Source: Pseudomonas poae (GTDB lineage: Bacteria; Pseudomonadota; Gammaproteobacteria; Pseudomonadales; Pseudomonadaceae). From it: a stretch of DNA of 64,000 nt. Position numbers and translations under genes: made by a program. Below the pieces are notes generated by a model. It saw nothing but the letters and a program-made list of their open reading frames with translations, had not been told where the DNA came from and searched no databases. Numbering within the stretch: position 1 is the first letter of the stretch; every line of letters begins with the position of its first letter. This document shows, piece by piece, positions 19,776 through 29,941 of this stretch. The stretch covers positions 5,556,001 to 5,620,000 of the forward strand of contig CP110972.1 in assembly GCA_028869255.1 (NCBI GenBank), read 5' to 3'.

Positions 19776-20570
19776 ATGACTATTTCTGTATTGCGTCGCA
19801 CGTTGTTGGTTGGCACTTTGGGCCTGGCACTTGGGGCTGGCCTGATGGGCCAGGCAGTGGCCGGCGAACAATTGGGCAACATCAAGAAAGCGGGCGAGAT
19901 CAAGATCGGCCTGGAAGGCACCTACCCGCCGTTCAGTTTTGTCGATGAAAGCGGCAAGCTCAGCGGCTTCGAAGTCGAGCTGTCCGAAGCGCTGGCCAAG
20001 GAGCTGGGCGTCAAGGTCAAGCTGCAAGCCACCCCGTGGGACGGCATCCTCGCCGCCCTGGAATCCAAGCGCCTGGACGCCGTGGTCAACCAAGTGACCA
20101 TCTCCGAAGAGCGCAAGAAGAAGTATGACTTCTCCAAGCCCTACACCGTGTCCGGGATCCAGGCGCTGGTCCTGAAGAAAAACCTCGACACCATCAAGAC
20201 CGCCAACGATCTGGCCGGCAAGAAAGTCGGTGTGGGCCTGGGCACCAACTACGAACAATGGCTCAAGGACAACCAACCCAAAGCCATCATCAAGACTTAC
20301 AACGATGACCCAACCAAGTTCCAGGACCTGCGCATCGGCCGCATCGACGCCATCCTGATCGACCGCCTGGCGGCCCTGGAATACGCCAAAAAAGCCCCTG
20401 ACACCGCCGCTGCCGGTGATGCCTTCTCCCGCCAGGAAGCCGGTATTGCCCTGCGCAAAGGCGAGCCTGAACTGCTCGACGCGGTGAACAAGGCCCTCGA
20501 CAAGCTGCGCGCCGACGGCACCTTGAAGAAGCTGTCCGAGAAGTATTTCAACGCTGACGTCACTGAATAA
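19776..20570 (+). CDS. tcyJ: Cystine ABC transporter, periplasmic binding protein
   Basis: 264-residue family-3 solute-binding protein with signal peptide (core LLVGTLGLALGAGLMG, cleavage after AVA). The mature sequence, with EIKIGLEGTYPPFSF, LSGFEVELSEALAK and SEERKKKYDFSKPY, matches the FliY/TcyJ cystine-binding group. The stop codon overlaps the tcyL start by one base (TAATG). First gene of tcyJLN, the high-affinity cystine importer. Confidence 0.93.
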   Translation: MTISVLRRTLLVGTLGLALGAGLMGQAVAGEQLGNIKKAGEIKIGLEGTYPPFSFVDESGKLSGFEVELSEALAKELGVKVKLQATPWDGILAALESKRLDAVVNQVTISEERKKKYDFSKPYTVSGIQALVLKKNLDTIKTANDLAGKKVGVGLGTNYEQWLKDNQPKAIIKTYNDDPTKFQDLRIGRIDAILIDRLAALEYAKKAPDTAAAGDAFSRQEAGIALRKGEPELLDAVNKALDKLRADGTLKKLSEKYFNADVTE

Positions 20571-21235
20571 TGGAAGCAGGTTTCCAACTCGCGCTGGACT
20601 CCGCGCCCTTTCTGCTCAAGGGCGCGTACTACACGGTGATCCTTAGCCTCGGCGGGATGTTTTTCGGTTTGCTGCTGGGCTTCGGCCTGGCCTTGATGCG
20701 CCTGTCGCGCTTCAAGCTGGTGAGCTGGATAGCCCGGGTCTACGTGTCGTTCTTTCGCGGCACGCCCTTGCTGGTACAGCTGTTTTTGATCTACTACGGC
20801 TTGCCGCAAGTGGGCATCGAGCTGGATCCGATCCCGGCCGCCATGATCGGCTTTTCGCTGAACATGGCCGCCTATGCCTGTGAAATCCTGCGCGCTGCAA
20901 TCAGCTCCATCGAGCGCGGCCAGTGGGAAGCTGCCGCCAGTATCGGCATGACCCGTGCGCAAACCCTGCGCCGGGCCATCCTGCCGCAGGCGATGCGCAC
21001 GGCCTTGCCGCCGCTGGGCAACAGCTTTATTTCACTGGTCAAGGACACGGCGCTGGCGGCCACCATCCAGGTGCCCGAGCTGTTCCGCCAGGCGCAACTG
21101 GTGTCGGCCCGTACCTTTGAAATCTTCACCATGTACCTGTCCGCTGCCCTGATCTACTGGATACTGGCAAGCATCCTGGCGCATTTCCAAAATCGCCTGG
21201 AAGACCGGGTCAACCGGCATGACCTGGAGTCCTGA
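20570..21235 (+). CDS. tcyL: Cystine ABC transporter, permease
   Basis: 221-residue HisM/GlnP-type permease with about five membrane helices and the opening motif [22 protein letters not shown]. The ABC-docking loop is [32 protein letters not shown]. Translationally coupled to tcyJ and 2 bp from tcyN. Confidence 0.93.
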   Translation: MEAGFQLALDSAPFLLKGAYYTVILSLGGMFFGLLLGFGLALMRLSRFKLVSWIARVYVSFFRGTPLLVQLFLIYYGLPQVGIELDPIPAAMIGFSLNMAAYACEILRAAISSIERGQWEAAASIGMTRAQTLRRAILPQAMRTALPPLGNSFISLVKDTALAATIQVPELFRQAQLVSARTFEIFTMYLSAALIYWILASILAHFQNRLEDRVNRHDLES

Positions 21236-21237
21236 GC

Positions 21238-21984
21238 ATGATCGTGGTTGAAAAACTGACCAAACAATTCAAGGGTCAGGTGGTGCTTAACGGGATCGAC
21301 CTTGAGGTCAAGGAAGGCGAAGTGGTCGCCATCATCGGCCCAAGCGGTTCCGGCAAGACCACCTTCCTGCGCTGCCTGAACTTCCTCGAAGAACCTACCA
21401 GCGGCCGTATCAAGGTCGGTGACATCGAGATCGACAGCAGCAAACCGCTCAACCAGCAACAGGGCCTGGTGCGGCGCTTGCGCCAGCACGTGGGTTTTGT
21501 GTTCCAGAACTTCAACCTGTTCCCGCACCGCACCGCACTGGAAAACGTCATCGAAGGCCCGATCGTGGTCAAGAAGATGCCACGCGAGGCGGCCATCGAA
21601 CTGGGTCGCAAGCTGCTGGCCAGGGTCGGCCTGGCGGGCAAGGAAGACGCCTACCCACGTCGTTTGTCCGGCGGCCAGCAACAGCGCGTGGCGATAGCCC
21701 GTGCGCTGGCGATGGAGCCCGAGGTGATTCTGTTCGACGAACCCACCTCCGCGCTGGACCCGGAGTTGGTGGGCGAAGTACTGGCGACCATTCGCAGCCT
21801 CGCCGAAGAAAACCGCACCATGGTCATCGTCACGCACGAAATGAGCTTTGCGCGGGATGTGGCCAACCGGGTGATCTTCTTCGACAAGGGCGTGATCGTG
21901 GAGCAAGGCGAAGCCAAGGCATTGTTTGCCAACCCCAGGGAAGAACGTACCAAGCAGTTCCTGAGCAAATTCCTCGCTCACTGA
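21238..21984 (+). CDS. tcyN: Cystine ABC transporter, ATP-binding subunit
   Basis: 248-residue polar-amino-acid ABC ATPase with Walker [11 protein letters not shown], signature [15 protein letters not shown], Walker [16 protein letters not shown] and switch His in IVTHEM. Last gene of tcyJLN; a REP doublet lies behind it. Confidence 0.94.
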   Translation: MIVVEKLTKQFKGQVVLNGIDLEVKEGEVVAIIGPSGSGKTTFLRCLNFLEEPTSGRIKVGDIEIDSSKPLNQQQGLVRRLRQHVGFVFQNFNLFPHRTALENVIEGPIVVKKMPREAAIELGRKLLARVGLAGKEDAYPRRLSGGQQQRVAIARALAMEPEVILFDEPTSALDPELVGEVLATIRSLAEENRTMVIVTHEMSFARDVANRVIFFDKGVIVEQGEAKALFANPREERTKQFLSKFLAH

Positions 21985-22008
21985 CCCCCTCTGCAAAACA
22001 CGCTTAAA

Positions 22009-22103
22009 TGTGGCGAGGGAGCTTGCTCCCGTTGGAGTGCGAAGCGCTCCCCAGATTTTGGGGCTGCTACGCAGCCCAACGGGAGCAAGCTCCCTCGCCA
22101 CAC
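22009..22103. repeat. REP doublet of the GTGGCGAGGGAGC class
   Basis: TGTGGCGAGGGAGCTTGCTCCCGTTGG and its inverted partner CCAACGGGAGCAAGC..., a sequence class different from the GTGGGAGC repeats, behind tcyN. Confidence 0.85.
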
Positions 22104-22379
22104 GTTACTGCTCCTACAAGACGTCCTCACCCGCACCTGTAAAACTCCCCGCCGCACACCCCCTAAAATCCCCCTCCTCGTCAGCCCTTTCTGAATCTGC
22201 GCCAACTCGCCGTTTAGCCCTTTGCCGCCATTGACGCTCGTGGGCCAACCCTCTTATCTAGCACCCAGAGGATTGGATCCTATCCCGGCTATTCACTGAA
22301 TCGTTCATTTCGGCCCCCAACGCACACCTGCGCCAAGGGGTCGGAACGATTGCTGCTGGCTGCATCAAGGAGATTACTT
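22104..22379. other. Intergenic region before the short Ig-like gene
   Basis: Together with the REP doublet this makes a 395-bp gap. No ORF with support is seen. The final part ends in an AAGGAG ribosome site at about 22367, serving the ATG at 22380. Confidence 0.4.
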
Positions 22380-23142
22380 ATGACGCGCATGCTCACCGCC
22401 CCGACTTTGCCTCAGGCCCTTCGAAACGGCATCAATGCCCTGGCCGCCACTCACCTGCAGGTCGACATCGCGCCTTATCCGGGTATGGATGAAGGCGACG
22501 TGATCGAATTGTTCTGGAACAACTGCTTTGCCGCCTCACGGCGGGTCACGGCGGGCAAAGCCGGCACCCCCACGCGCCTGCGCGTACCGGAGAAGTTTTG
22601 TACAGGATGGTCCGGCGCGGGTTCACTATCAGGTCATGCAGATCGGCCACGCCCCAGCACGCTCGGCTGTGACGCAGGTGCGAGTCAAAACCAACCGCCC
22701 TGGCGGCGGGCCTTCGGACCTGTACAACGACGAAAACCAGAACCTTGCCCCCGTGAACTTGCCGGAGACGATCCGCCGCTATGGCGTCAACAGCAGCCAG
22801 GTCCGGCGCGGTATCCCCCTGACCATCGAGCCCTACGCGAACATGACCACCGGCGATGCGATCACCCTGCGCTGGGGTGATGTGCGCATGGACCTGCCGA
22901 AAATCCAGGCCAGGAGTGTGGGCCTGACGGTGCAGGTGTGGGTGCCGCCAGCGGTGATTGTCGACGCTGGCGACGACTGCCGGCTGGAGGTCACGTACTG
23001 CATTCTCGATTGCGTCGGCAACACGTCGCGCTGGGCGCCGGCCCGCACGTTAAGGATTGCGGCTGCAGCCACCACCCGCCCGGCCGTTGCCACGCAGACC
23101 TATCAACCGCGCCCCCTCGGTTCGCCCTGTGAACCTGGGTGA
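22380..23142 (+). pseudogene. Uncharacterised Ig-like-module protein, frameshifted as sequenced
   Basis: Starts at ATG 22380 behind AAGGAG. The first frame (73 codons, through VPEKF) and a second frame (VQDGPARVHYQV onward to 23142) join into a 254-residue protein if the TTTT run at 22596-22599 loses one T. It has no signal peptide or membrane helix. It holds two beta-rich modules (VDIAPYPGMDEGD..ELFW and IEPYANMTTGDAITLRWGDVR) and shares RVKTNRPGG, VPPAVIV and LDCVGNT with the start of the 1225-residue protein at 29942, so the two are paralogues. Function unknown. Confidence 0.65.
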
Positions 23143-23178
23143 CAGACCTTCTATGCATATTCCCAAAAGTTAGTTTAT

Positions 23179-23190
23179 TTAAATATTTAA
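23179..23190. promoter_or_regulatory. Perfect AT palindrome upstream of the first sfnB
   Basis: TTAAATATTTAA palindrome in the AT-rich leader 140 bp before the sfnB start; a possible regulator site, without further support. Confidence 0.25.
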
Positions 23191-23329
23191 CACGCTTAGG
23201 GTATATGCACCGGACCACCGGACATCACTGATTTTTCTGTTTTTATTTCATTGAATGCGAGGTCGGTATGGTCAGAATTACCCCGGTGCACAACGCCAGG
23301 GCATTACGTGCAGCCAAGGAGCGGCGCTG

Positions 23330-24571
23330 ATGTCTAACTTGGCTCTAACACCCCCCCAGAGTGATCTGGACGTAGCCCCCCTGCTGTTGCCGGCCGCCGT
23401 GCTGCGCAACGACACAGACGCGCTGGGCGCCGCCCGCGAGCTGGCCCAGGCCGCACGCCTGCAAGCCGCCAAGCGCGACCAGCAACGCAAGCTGCCGTGG
23501 GCGCTGATCGAACAGTTCACCCGCAGCGGGCTGGGCAGTATTTCCATTCCCCGCGAGTACGGCGGCCCACAGGTTTCGTTTGTGACCCTGGCCGACGTGT
23601 TCGCGATCATCAGCGCGGCCGACCCGGCCCTCGGCCAGATCCCACAGAACCATTTCGGCATCCTGCACCTGTTGCAGGGCGCCGCCACCGAACGCCAGAA
23701 AAAGCAGTTGTTCCAGAGCGTCCTCGACGGCTGGCGCATCGGCAATGGCGGCCCGGAACGCGGCACCAAAAACACCCTGGAGCTCAAGGCGCGGATTACC
23801 GCCGAAGGCGACGGTTATGTCATCAGCGGCCAGAAGTTCTACTCCACCGGCGCGCTGTTTGCCCACTGGGTCGCGGTTAAAGCACTTAACGATGAAGGCA
23901 AGCAGGTCATGGCGTTTGTGCGTCGTGGCACCGAAGGGCTACGCATCGTCGATGACTGGTCCGGCTTCGGCCAACGCACCACCGCCAGCGGCACCGTGCT
24001 GCTGGACCGTGTGCCGGTAGACACCGAGCTGGTCATCGAAAACTGGCGCATCGGCGAAACCCCGACTATCCAGGGCGCCGTCTCGCAGCTGATTCAAGCG
24101 GCTATCGACGCCGGCATCGCCCGTGGCGCGCTGGATGACACTATCGCCTTCGTGCGTGAGCGCTCGCGCCCGTGGATCGACGCCAAGGTCGAGCGCGCCA
24201 GCGATGACCTGTATGTGATTGCCGATATCGGCAAGCTGAAAATCGAACTGCACGCCGCCGAGGCGCTGTTGCGCAAGGCCGGCCAGGTGCTGGACCAGGT
24301 GAGTGCCGCGCCGATCACCGCGCAGTCCGCCGCCCGTGCCTCAATTGCCGTGGCCGAGGCAAAAGTGCTGACCACCGAAGTGTCGTTGCTGGTCAGCGAG
24401 AAGCTCTTCGAACTGGCCGGCAGCCGCGCCACCCTCGCCGAATTCAACCTCGACCGCCACTGGCGCAACGCGCGGGTGCACACCTTGCACGACCCGGTGC
24501 GCTGGAAGTATCACGCTATCGGCGCCTATCGCTTGAACGGCACATTGCCAGCTCGGCATTCCTGGATCTGA
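23330..24571 (+). CDS. sfnB: SfnB-family acyl-CoA dehydrogenase-like flavoprotein (first copy)
   Basis: 413 residues with the acyl-CoA dehydrogenase fold: helical N-domain (IPREYGGPQVSFVTLADV), middle beta domain (GNGGPERGTKNTLEL, GYVISGQKFYSTGA) and C-terminal helical domain ending RVHTLHDPVRWKYHAIG. This group includes SfnB of dimethyl-sulfone use and DszC-like sulfur oxidases. Start ATG 23330 has AAGGAG at 23316-23321; the longer in-frame start has none. It is followed after 25 bp by a second copy and then a flavin monooxygenase. Probable role: oxidative release of sulfur from organosulfur compounds. Confidence 0.88.
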   Translation: MSNLALTPPQSDLDVAPLLLPAAVLRNDTDALGAARELAQAARLQAAKRDQQRKLPWALIEQFTRSGLGSISIPREYGGPQVSFVTLADVFAIISAADPALGQIPQNHFGILHLLQGAATERQKKQLFQSVLDGWRIGNGGPERGTKNTLELKARITAEGDGYVISGQKFYSTGALFAHWVAVKALNDEGKQVMAFVRRGTEGLRIVDDWSGFGQRTTASGTVLLDRVPVDTELVIENWRIGETPTIQGAVSQLIQAAIDAGIARGALDDTIAFVRERSRPWIDAKVERASDDLYVIADIGKLKIELHAAEALLRKAGQVLDQVSAAPITAQSAARASIAVAEAKVLTTEVSLLVSEKLFELAGSRATLAEFNLDRHWRNARVHTLHDPVRWKYHAIGAYRLNGTLPARHSWI

Positions 24572-24596
24572 CCGACCAGACATCTGGAGAACACAC

Positions 24597-25790
24597 ATGA
24601 CTTTCTCTGCAAACGTCGCGGTCATCACCAGCGACGAACAAGCCCTTATTGTCGCCAGCGACCTGGCTGAAGACTTGCGCCGCGACAGCGCCCAGCGCGA
24701 CCGCGAGCGCCGCCTGCCGCTGCCCGAACTGGACGTGTTCTCGCGCTCCGGCCTGTGGGGCATCAGCGTGCCCAAGGAGTACGGCGGCGCCGGGGTGTCC
24801 AACGTCACCCTGGCCAAGGTCATCGCACTTATCGCCCAGGCCGATGCCTCGTTGGGCCAGATCCCGCAAAATCATTTTTACGCCCTGGAAGTGCTGCGCG
24901 TAAACGGCAGCCCCGCCCAGCAACAACGTCTGTACGCCGAGGTGCTGGCCGGCCAGCGTTTCGGCAACGCCTTGGCGGAACTGGGCACCAAAACCGCGCA
25001 TGACCGCGTGACGTCCATCACTCGCGACGGCGACGGCTTTCGCATTAGCGGCCGTAAGTTTTACGCCACCGGCGCGATCTACGCCCAGCGCATCCCCACC
25101 TCGGTGGTGGATGAACACGGCGTGCAGCAATTGGCGTTTGTGCCCCGCGACAGCGAAGGTCTGAGCGTGATCGACGACTGGAGCGGTTTCGGCCAGCGCA
25201 CCACCGGCAGCGGCTCAGTAGTGTTCGATAACGTGTGGGTCGCCGCACACGACGTGATCGCGTTCCAGAGCGCCTTCGAACGCCCGACCACGGTCGGCCC
25301 GCTGGCGCAGATCCTTCACGCTGCCATCGACACCGGCATCGCCCGCGCCGCCTTCGAAGACGCGTTGCACTTTGTGCGCACCAAGACCCGCCCGTGGATC
25401 GATTCCGGCAACGACAAAGCCACCGAAGACCCGCTGACCCTCAAGAGCTTTGGCCACCTGAGCATTCGCCTGCACGCCGCCGAAGCATTGCTGGAACGCT
25501 CCGGCGAATGCCTTGACCGCGCCCAGGCCGACAGCACGGCCGACACCGTCGCGGCAGCCTCCATCGCCGTCGCCGAAGTGCGCGCCTTGAGCACCGAGAT
25601 TTCCCTGGCCGCCGGCAGCACCCTGTTCGAACTGGCCGGCAGCCAGGCGACCCTGGCCGAGCACGGCCTGGACCGCCACTGGCGCAACGCCCGCGTGCAC
25701 ACCCTGCACGACCCGGTGCGCTGGAAGTATCACGCAGTGGGCAATTACTACCTCAATGATGAAAACCCGCCACTGCGGGGCACTCTCTGA
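24597..25790 (+). CDS. sfnB: SfnB-family acyl-CoA dehydrogenase-like flavoprotein (second copy)
   Basis: 397 residues, clearly paralogous to the preceding gene: both have an SIPREYGG/SVPKEYGG-type motif, DDWSGFGQRTT and RHWRNARVHTLHDPVRWKYHA. A GGAG site precedes the ATG. The stop overlaps the start of the LLM monooxygenase by one base (TGATG). Two different sfnB-type enzymes in one operon may act on different substrates or as an oxygenase pair; that is inference. Confidence 0.88.
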   Translation: MTFSANVAVITSDEQALIVASDLAEDLRRDSAQRDRERRLPLPELDVFSRSGLWGISVPKEYGGAGVSNVTLAKVIALIAQADASLGQIPQNHFYALEVLRVNGSPAQQQRLYAEVLAGQRFGNALAELGTKTAHDRVTSITRDGDGFRISGRKFYATGAIYAQRIPTSVVDEHGVQQLAFVPRDSEGLSVIDDWSGFGQRTTGSGSVVFDNVWVAAHDVIAFQSAFERPTTVGPLAQILHAAIDTGIARAAFEDALHFVRTKTRPWIDSGNDKATEDPLTLKSFGHLSIRLHAAEALLERSGECLDRAQADSTADTVAAASIAVAEVRALSTEISLAAGSTLFELAGSQATLAEHGLDRHWRNARVHTLHDPVRWKYHAVGNYYLNDENPPLRGTL

Positions 25791-27142
25791 TGGCTAAGAA
25801 AAAGATCCTGCTCAATGCCTTCAACATGAACTGCATCGGGCACATAAACCACGGCTTGTGGACGCATCCACGGGACACGTCCACCCAGTACAAAACCATC
25901 GAATACTGGACCGAACTGGCGCGAACCCTGGAGCGCGGGCTGTTCGACGGTTTGTTTATCGCCGATATCGTCGGCGTGTATGACGTGTACCAGCACTCGA
26001 TTGACGTGCCGCTCAAAGAGTCGATCCAGCTGCCGGTGAATGACCCGTTGCTGCTGGTCTCGGCGATGGCAGCCGTGACCAAGAACCTCGGCTTCGGCCT
26101 CACCGCCAACCTCACTTATGAGCCGCCGTACCTGTTCGCCCGGCGCATGTCCACGCTCGATCACCTGAGCCGTGGCCGCGTGGGTTGGAACATTGTCACC
26201 GGCTACCTCGACAGTGCCGCCAAGGCCATGGGCCTCACCGAGCAGGTCGAACATGACCGCCGTTACGACCAGGCTGATGAGTACCTGCAAGTGCTCTACA
26301 AACTCTGGGAAGGCAGCTGGGAAGACGACGCGGTGCTCAACGACCCACAAGCGCGGGTCTACGCGCAGCCGGGCAAGGTGCACAAGGTCGAGCACCAGGG
26401 CGAGTTTTACCAGGTGGAGGGTTATCACCTGTGCGAGCCGTCGCCGCAGCGCACGCCGGTGCTGTTTCAGGCCGGCAGTTCAGAGCGGGGTTTGCTGTTC
26501 GCCGGGCGGCATGCCGAGTGCGTGTTTATCAGCGGGCAGAACAAGGCTGCGACCAAAGTGCAGGTGGACAAGGTGCGCGCCAGCGCGGTCGAGGCCGGGC
26601 GCAACCCGGATGACATCAAGGTATTCATGGGCCTCAACGTGATCGTTGGCGCCACCGAGGAACTGGCCTGGGCCAAGCACGCCGAGTACTTGAGCTATGC
26701 CAGCCCGGAAGCCGGCGTGGCGCACTTCTCGGCGTCCACGGCGATCGATTTCGCCCAATACGAACTGGACGAACCGATCCAGTACGTGAAGAGCAACGCG
26801 ATCCAGTCGGCCACCAATAACCTGCAGAACAACGATTGGACCCGGCGCAAATTGCTGGAGCAACACGCCCTGGGCGGGCGCTATATCACCCTGGTCGGTT
26901 CGCCCGAGCAGGTGGCGGACGAGCTGGAATCCTGGGTCAGCGAAACCGGCCTGGATGGCTTCAACCTGACGCGCATCGTCACCCCGGAAAGCTACGTGGA
27001 CTTTATCGACCTGGTGGTGCCGGAGCTGCAGCGGCGCGGGTCGTACAAGACCGCCTATGAGACCGGCACCTTGCGCGAAAAAGTCTTCCAGCGCAGCGCC
27101 CGTCTACCCGAACAACACACCGGATCTACCTACCGACACTGA
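25790..27142 (+). CDS. LLM-class flavin-dependent monooxygenase, NtaA/SnaA/DszA family
   Basis: 450-residue FMNH2-dependent monooxygenase of the luciferase-like group. Typical blocks are KKKILLNAFNMNCIGHINHGLWTHP, ARRMSTLDHLSRGRVGWNIVTGYLDSAAKAMG and VLFQAGSSERGLLFAGRHAECVF. Members oxidise nitrilotriacetate, dibenzothiophene sulfone or other sulfones and need a flavin reductase, which is not present here. Coupled to the sfnB pair, and metQNI follows 80 bp later, so a sulfur-scavenging role is likely. Confidence 0.88.
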   Translation: MAKKKILLNAFNMNCIGHINHGLWTHPRDTSTQYKTIEYWTELARTLERGLFDGLFIADIVGVYDVYQHSIDVPLKESIQLPVNDPLLLVSAMAAVTKNLGFGLTANLTYEPPYLFARRMSTLDHLSRGRVGWNIVTGYLDSAAKAMGLTEQVEHDRRYDQADEYLQVLYKLWEGSWEDDAVLNDPQARVYAQPGKVHKVEHQGEFYQVEGYHLCEPSPQRTPVLFQAGSSERGLLFAGRHAECVFISGQNKAATKVQVDKVRASAVEAGRNPDDIKVFMGLNVIVGATEELAWAKHAEYLSYASPEAGVAHFSASTAIDFAQYELDEPIQYVKSNAIQSATNNLQNNDWTRRKLLEQHALGGRYITLVGSPEQVADELESWVSETGLDGFNLTRIVTPESYVDFIDLVVPELQRRGSYKTAYETGTLREKVFQRSARLPEQHTGSTYRH

Positions 27143-27150
27143 ACCAAAAA

Positions 27151-27178
27151 TGTGGGAGCTGGCTTGCCTGCTCCCACA
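27151..27178. repeat. Single REP hairpin
   Basis: TGTGGGAG-CTGGCTTGCCTG-CTCCCACA between the monooxygenase and metQ. Confidence 0.75.
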
Positions 27179-27225
27179 GTTGATCGAGTTGTTAAATAAC
27201 TACACCTTATGACTGGAAATCGATA

Positions 27226-28042
27226 ATGAAAAAGACCCTGCTCTCCCACCCAGTCAAAGCACTGGCCCTGGCTTTTGGATTGTTCAGCTCGGTGGTATTT
27301 GCCGCCGACGCCCCACTGAAAATCGGCACCACTGCGGCCTTTGCGATCCCGCTGGAAGCCGCCGTGGCTGAAGCCGGCAAGCAGGGCCTGAAAGTCGAAC
27401 TGGTGGAGTTCACCGACTGGATCGCGCCCAACGTCAGCCTGGCTGCCGGTGATATCGACGTGAATTACTTCCAGCACATCCCGTTCCTGGAAAACGCCAA
27501 GGCCGCCGCCGGCTTTGACCTGGTGCCGTACGCGCCGGGCATCATCAACAACGTCGGACTGTATTCGAAGAAATACAAAAGCATCAATGACCTGCCCCAA
27601 GGCGCCAGCGTAGCGATCGCCAATGACCCGATCAACAGCGGTCGCGGCCTGCAATTGCTGGCCAAGGCTGGGCTGATCACCCTCAAGCCGGGCGTAGGCT
27701 ACAAGGCCACGGAAGAAGACATCGTGACCAACCCGAAGAAGATCAAAATCCTGCAAGTGGAGGCCGTGCAACTGGTGCGCGCCTATGACGACGCCGACCT
27801 GAGTACAGGGCTACCCGGCGTATATCCGCCTGTCCAAGACCTTCGATGCGGAATCGGCATTGCTGTTCGACGGCCTCGACCATCCGGAATACGTGATCCA
27901 GTTCGTGATCCAGCCCAAAAGCAAAACCGACCCGCGTGTGATCAAGTTCGTCGACATCTACCAGCATTCGCCAGTGGTGCGCGCGGCCCTGGATAAATCC
28001 CTCGGCAAGCTCTACCAAGTGGGCTGGGAAGATAAAAAATGA
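27226..28042 (+). pseudogene. metQ: MetQ-family methionine-binding protein, frameshifted as sequenced
   Basis: Solute-binding protein of the D/L-methionine ABC importer, about 271 residues when repaired. It has a signal peptide (cleavage after FAADA region), the NlpA-family core LKIGTTAAFAIPLEAAV, VNYFQHIPFLE and IANDPINSGRGLQLL. After AYDDADL the frame shifts: an extra A at 27802 turns the expected VQGYPAYIRLSKTF into another frame. The correct C-terminus (LFDGLDHPEYVIQFV...) then runs to 28042. The stop overlaps metN by 4 bp. A sequencing insertion is plausible. The neighbouring sulfone genes suggest it may carry another sulfur compound. Confidence 0.88.
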
Positions 28043-29154
28043 CCGCCGCCCACTCTCAACTGCGCGACCTGGGCTTGCCGCCCAGGGACGCCGAGCAGGC
28101 AGAACTGCATCCGGACTTGAACCGCGCCCATGTGCGTTTTATCAACCTGGGCAAAACCTACGACGGCAACGTGCATGCCTTGCAAGGCATCGACCTGGCG
28201 ATTCAGCACGGTGAAGTATTCGGCATTATCGGCCGCAGCGGCGCCGGTAAATCTTCGCTGATCCGCACCATCAACCGCCTGGAGCAACCCAGCAGCGGGC
28301 GGGTGCTGATCGATCAGGTCGACATCGGCGACTTCGACGAAGACCACCTGGTGGCGTTGCGGCGGCGCATCGGCATGATCTTCCAGCACTTCAACCTGAT
28401 GTCGGCCAAGACCGTGTGGCAGAACGTCGAGTTGCCGCTGAAAGTCGCCGGCGTGCCCAAGCTGCAGCGTGAACAAAAAGTGCGCGAACTGCTGGAACTG
28501 GTGGGCTTGCAGGACAAGCACAAGGCCTATCCGGCGCAGCTCTCCGGCGGGCAGAAACAGCGCGTGGGCATCGCCCGTTCGCTGGTGCATGACCCACAGA
28601 TTCTGCTGTGCGACGAGGCCACCTCGGCCCTCGACCCGCAGACTTCACAGTCGATCCTTGGCCTGTTGCGCGAGATCAACCAGCGCCTGGGCCTGACCAT
28701 TGTGCTGATCACTCATGAAATGGCGGTGATCCGCGAAATCTGCGACCGCGTGGTGGTGCTGGAACACGGGCGTGTCGTCGAACAAGGCCCGGTGTGGCAG
28801 GTGTTCGGCAACCCGCAGCACGCCGTCAGCAAAACCCTGCTGGCGCCGCTGCAACATGGGCTGCCGGACGAACTGCAAAGCCGTTTGCAACCCACGCCTG
28901 AATCGGCGGACGCGGCGCTAGTGCTGCGTTTGCAGTTCACCGGCAGCGACACCGACGAACCCGACCTGGCCGCGCTGTTCGCTGCCCTCGGCGGGCGCGT
29001 GCGCTTGCTGCAAGGCGGTGTGGAGCGGATTCAGGGCCACGCCCTGGGGCAACTGCTGTTGGCGGTCAGCGGCTCACCCCACAGCGCCGAGGAGCTGCGC
29101 AACCGCGCCGGGAATTGGGCACAACAGGTAGAGGTGCTGGGCTATGTGGTTTGA
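28039..29154 (+). CDS. metN: Methionine ABC transporter, ATP-binding subunit
   Basis: 371 residues with a 30-residue N-terminal extension. Walker A is [10 protein letters not shown], signature [15 protein letters not shown], Walker [15 protein letters not shown] and switch His ITHEMAV. A C-terminal NIL domain from about residue 270 is the methionine-sensing domain of MetN proteins. It overlaps metQ by 4 bp and metI by 11 bp. Confidence 0.93.
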   Translation: MTAAHSQLRDLGLPPRDAEQAELHPDLNRAHVRFINLGKTYDGNVHALQGIDLAIQHGEVFGIIGRSGAGKSSLIRTINRLEQPSSGRVLIDQVDIGDFDEDHLVALRRRIGMIFQHFNLMSAKTVWQNVELPLKVAGVPKLQREQKVRELLELVGLQDKHKAYPAQLSGGQKQRVGIARSLVHDPQILLCDEATSALDPQTSQSILGLLREINQRLGLTIVLITHEMAVIREICDRVVVLEHGRVVEQGPVWQVFGNPQHAVSKTLLAPLQHGLPDELQSRLQPTPESADAALVLRLQFTGSDTDEPDLAALFAALGGRVRLLQGGVERIQGHALGQLLLAVSGSPHSAEELRNRAGNWAQQVEVLGYVV

Positions 29155-29788
29155 TCGTTTATTACAGGGCGCCATCGACACCTTGTTGATGGTTGGCGTG
29201 TCGTCGCTGATCGCGTTGCTGGTCGGGATTCCGCTGGCAGTGTTCCTGGTGACCAGCGACAAGGGCGGCATCTACCAGGCGCCCGCGCTGAACCGGGTGC
29301 TGGGAGCGTTCGTCAATCTGTTCCGCTCCATACCGTTTCTGATTCTGATGGTGGCGCTGATCCCGTTCACCCGGTTGATCGTCGGCACCACCTATGGCGT
29401 GTGGGCGGCCGTGGTGCCGCTGACCATCGCCGCCACGCCGTTCTTTGCGCGGATCGCTGAAGTCAGCCTGCGTGAGGTCGACCACGGTTTGATCGAGGCC
29501 GCGCAGGCCATGGGCTGCCGGCGTTGGCATATCGTCTGGCATGTGCTGTTGCCGGAAGCGCTGCCGGGAATTGTCGGCGGGTTCACGATTACCCTGGTGA
29601 CGATGATCAACTCATCGGCAATGGCCGGGGCCATTGGTGCCGGCGGGTTGGGGGACATTGCCTACCGGTATGGCTACCAACGGTTCGATACGCAGATCAT
29701 GCTGACGGTCATCGTGCTGCTGGTGATTCTGGTAGCGGTGATCCAGTTGGGCGGTGATCGCCTGGCACGGGTGCTTAACAAACGCTGA
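29144..29788 (+). CDS. metI: Methionine ABC transporter, permease
   Basis: 214-residue MetI permease with five membrane helices. Family motifs are [20 protein letters not shown] and the docking loop [27 protein letters not shown]. Start ATG 29144 lies inside the end of metN, so translation is coupled. A G+C hairpin (29799-29818) follows the stop. Confidence 0.93.
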   Translation: MWFDRLLQGAIDTLLMVGVSSLIALLVGIPLAVFLVTSDKGGIYQAPALNRVLGAFVNLFRSIPFLILMVALIPFTRLIVGTTYGVWAAVVPLTIAATPFFARIAEVSLREVDHGLIEAAQAMGCRRWHIVWHVLLPEALPGIVGGFTITLVTMINSSAMAGAIGAGGLGDIAYRYGYQRFDTQIMLTVIVLLVILVAVIQLGGDRLARVLNKR

Positions 29789-29798
29789 AGACCTTCGC

Positions 29799-29818
29799 TG
29801 CTCCCCGCTCGGGGAGCA
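29799..29818 (+). terminator. Hairpin behind metI
   Basis: TGCTCCCC-GCTC-GGGGAGCA, an 8-bp perfect stem 11 bp after the stop, without a T run; a weak or Rho-assisted terminator at best. Confidence 0.4.
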
Positions 29819-29941
29819 CATCACGAGCTACGCCGCTCATCGGAACTGTCAATTCTCACAGGTAGACGTCGATTTCCCCCCAGGCGTCTTATTTACCTTG
29901 CCCTGCGTGCATTTTCCCCACGCCCTCACTTTGCAAGGAAT

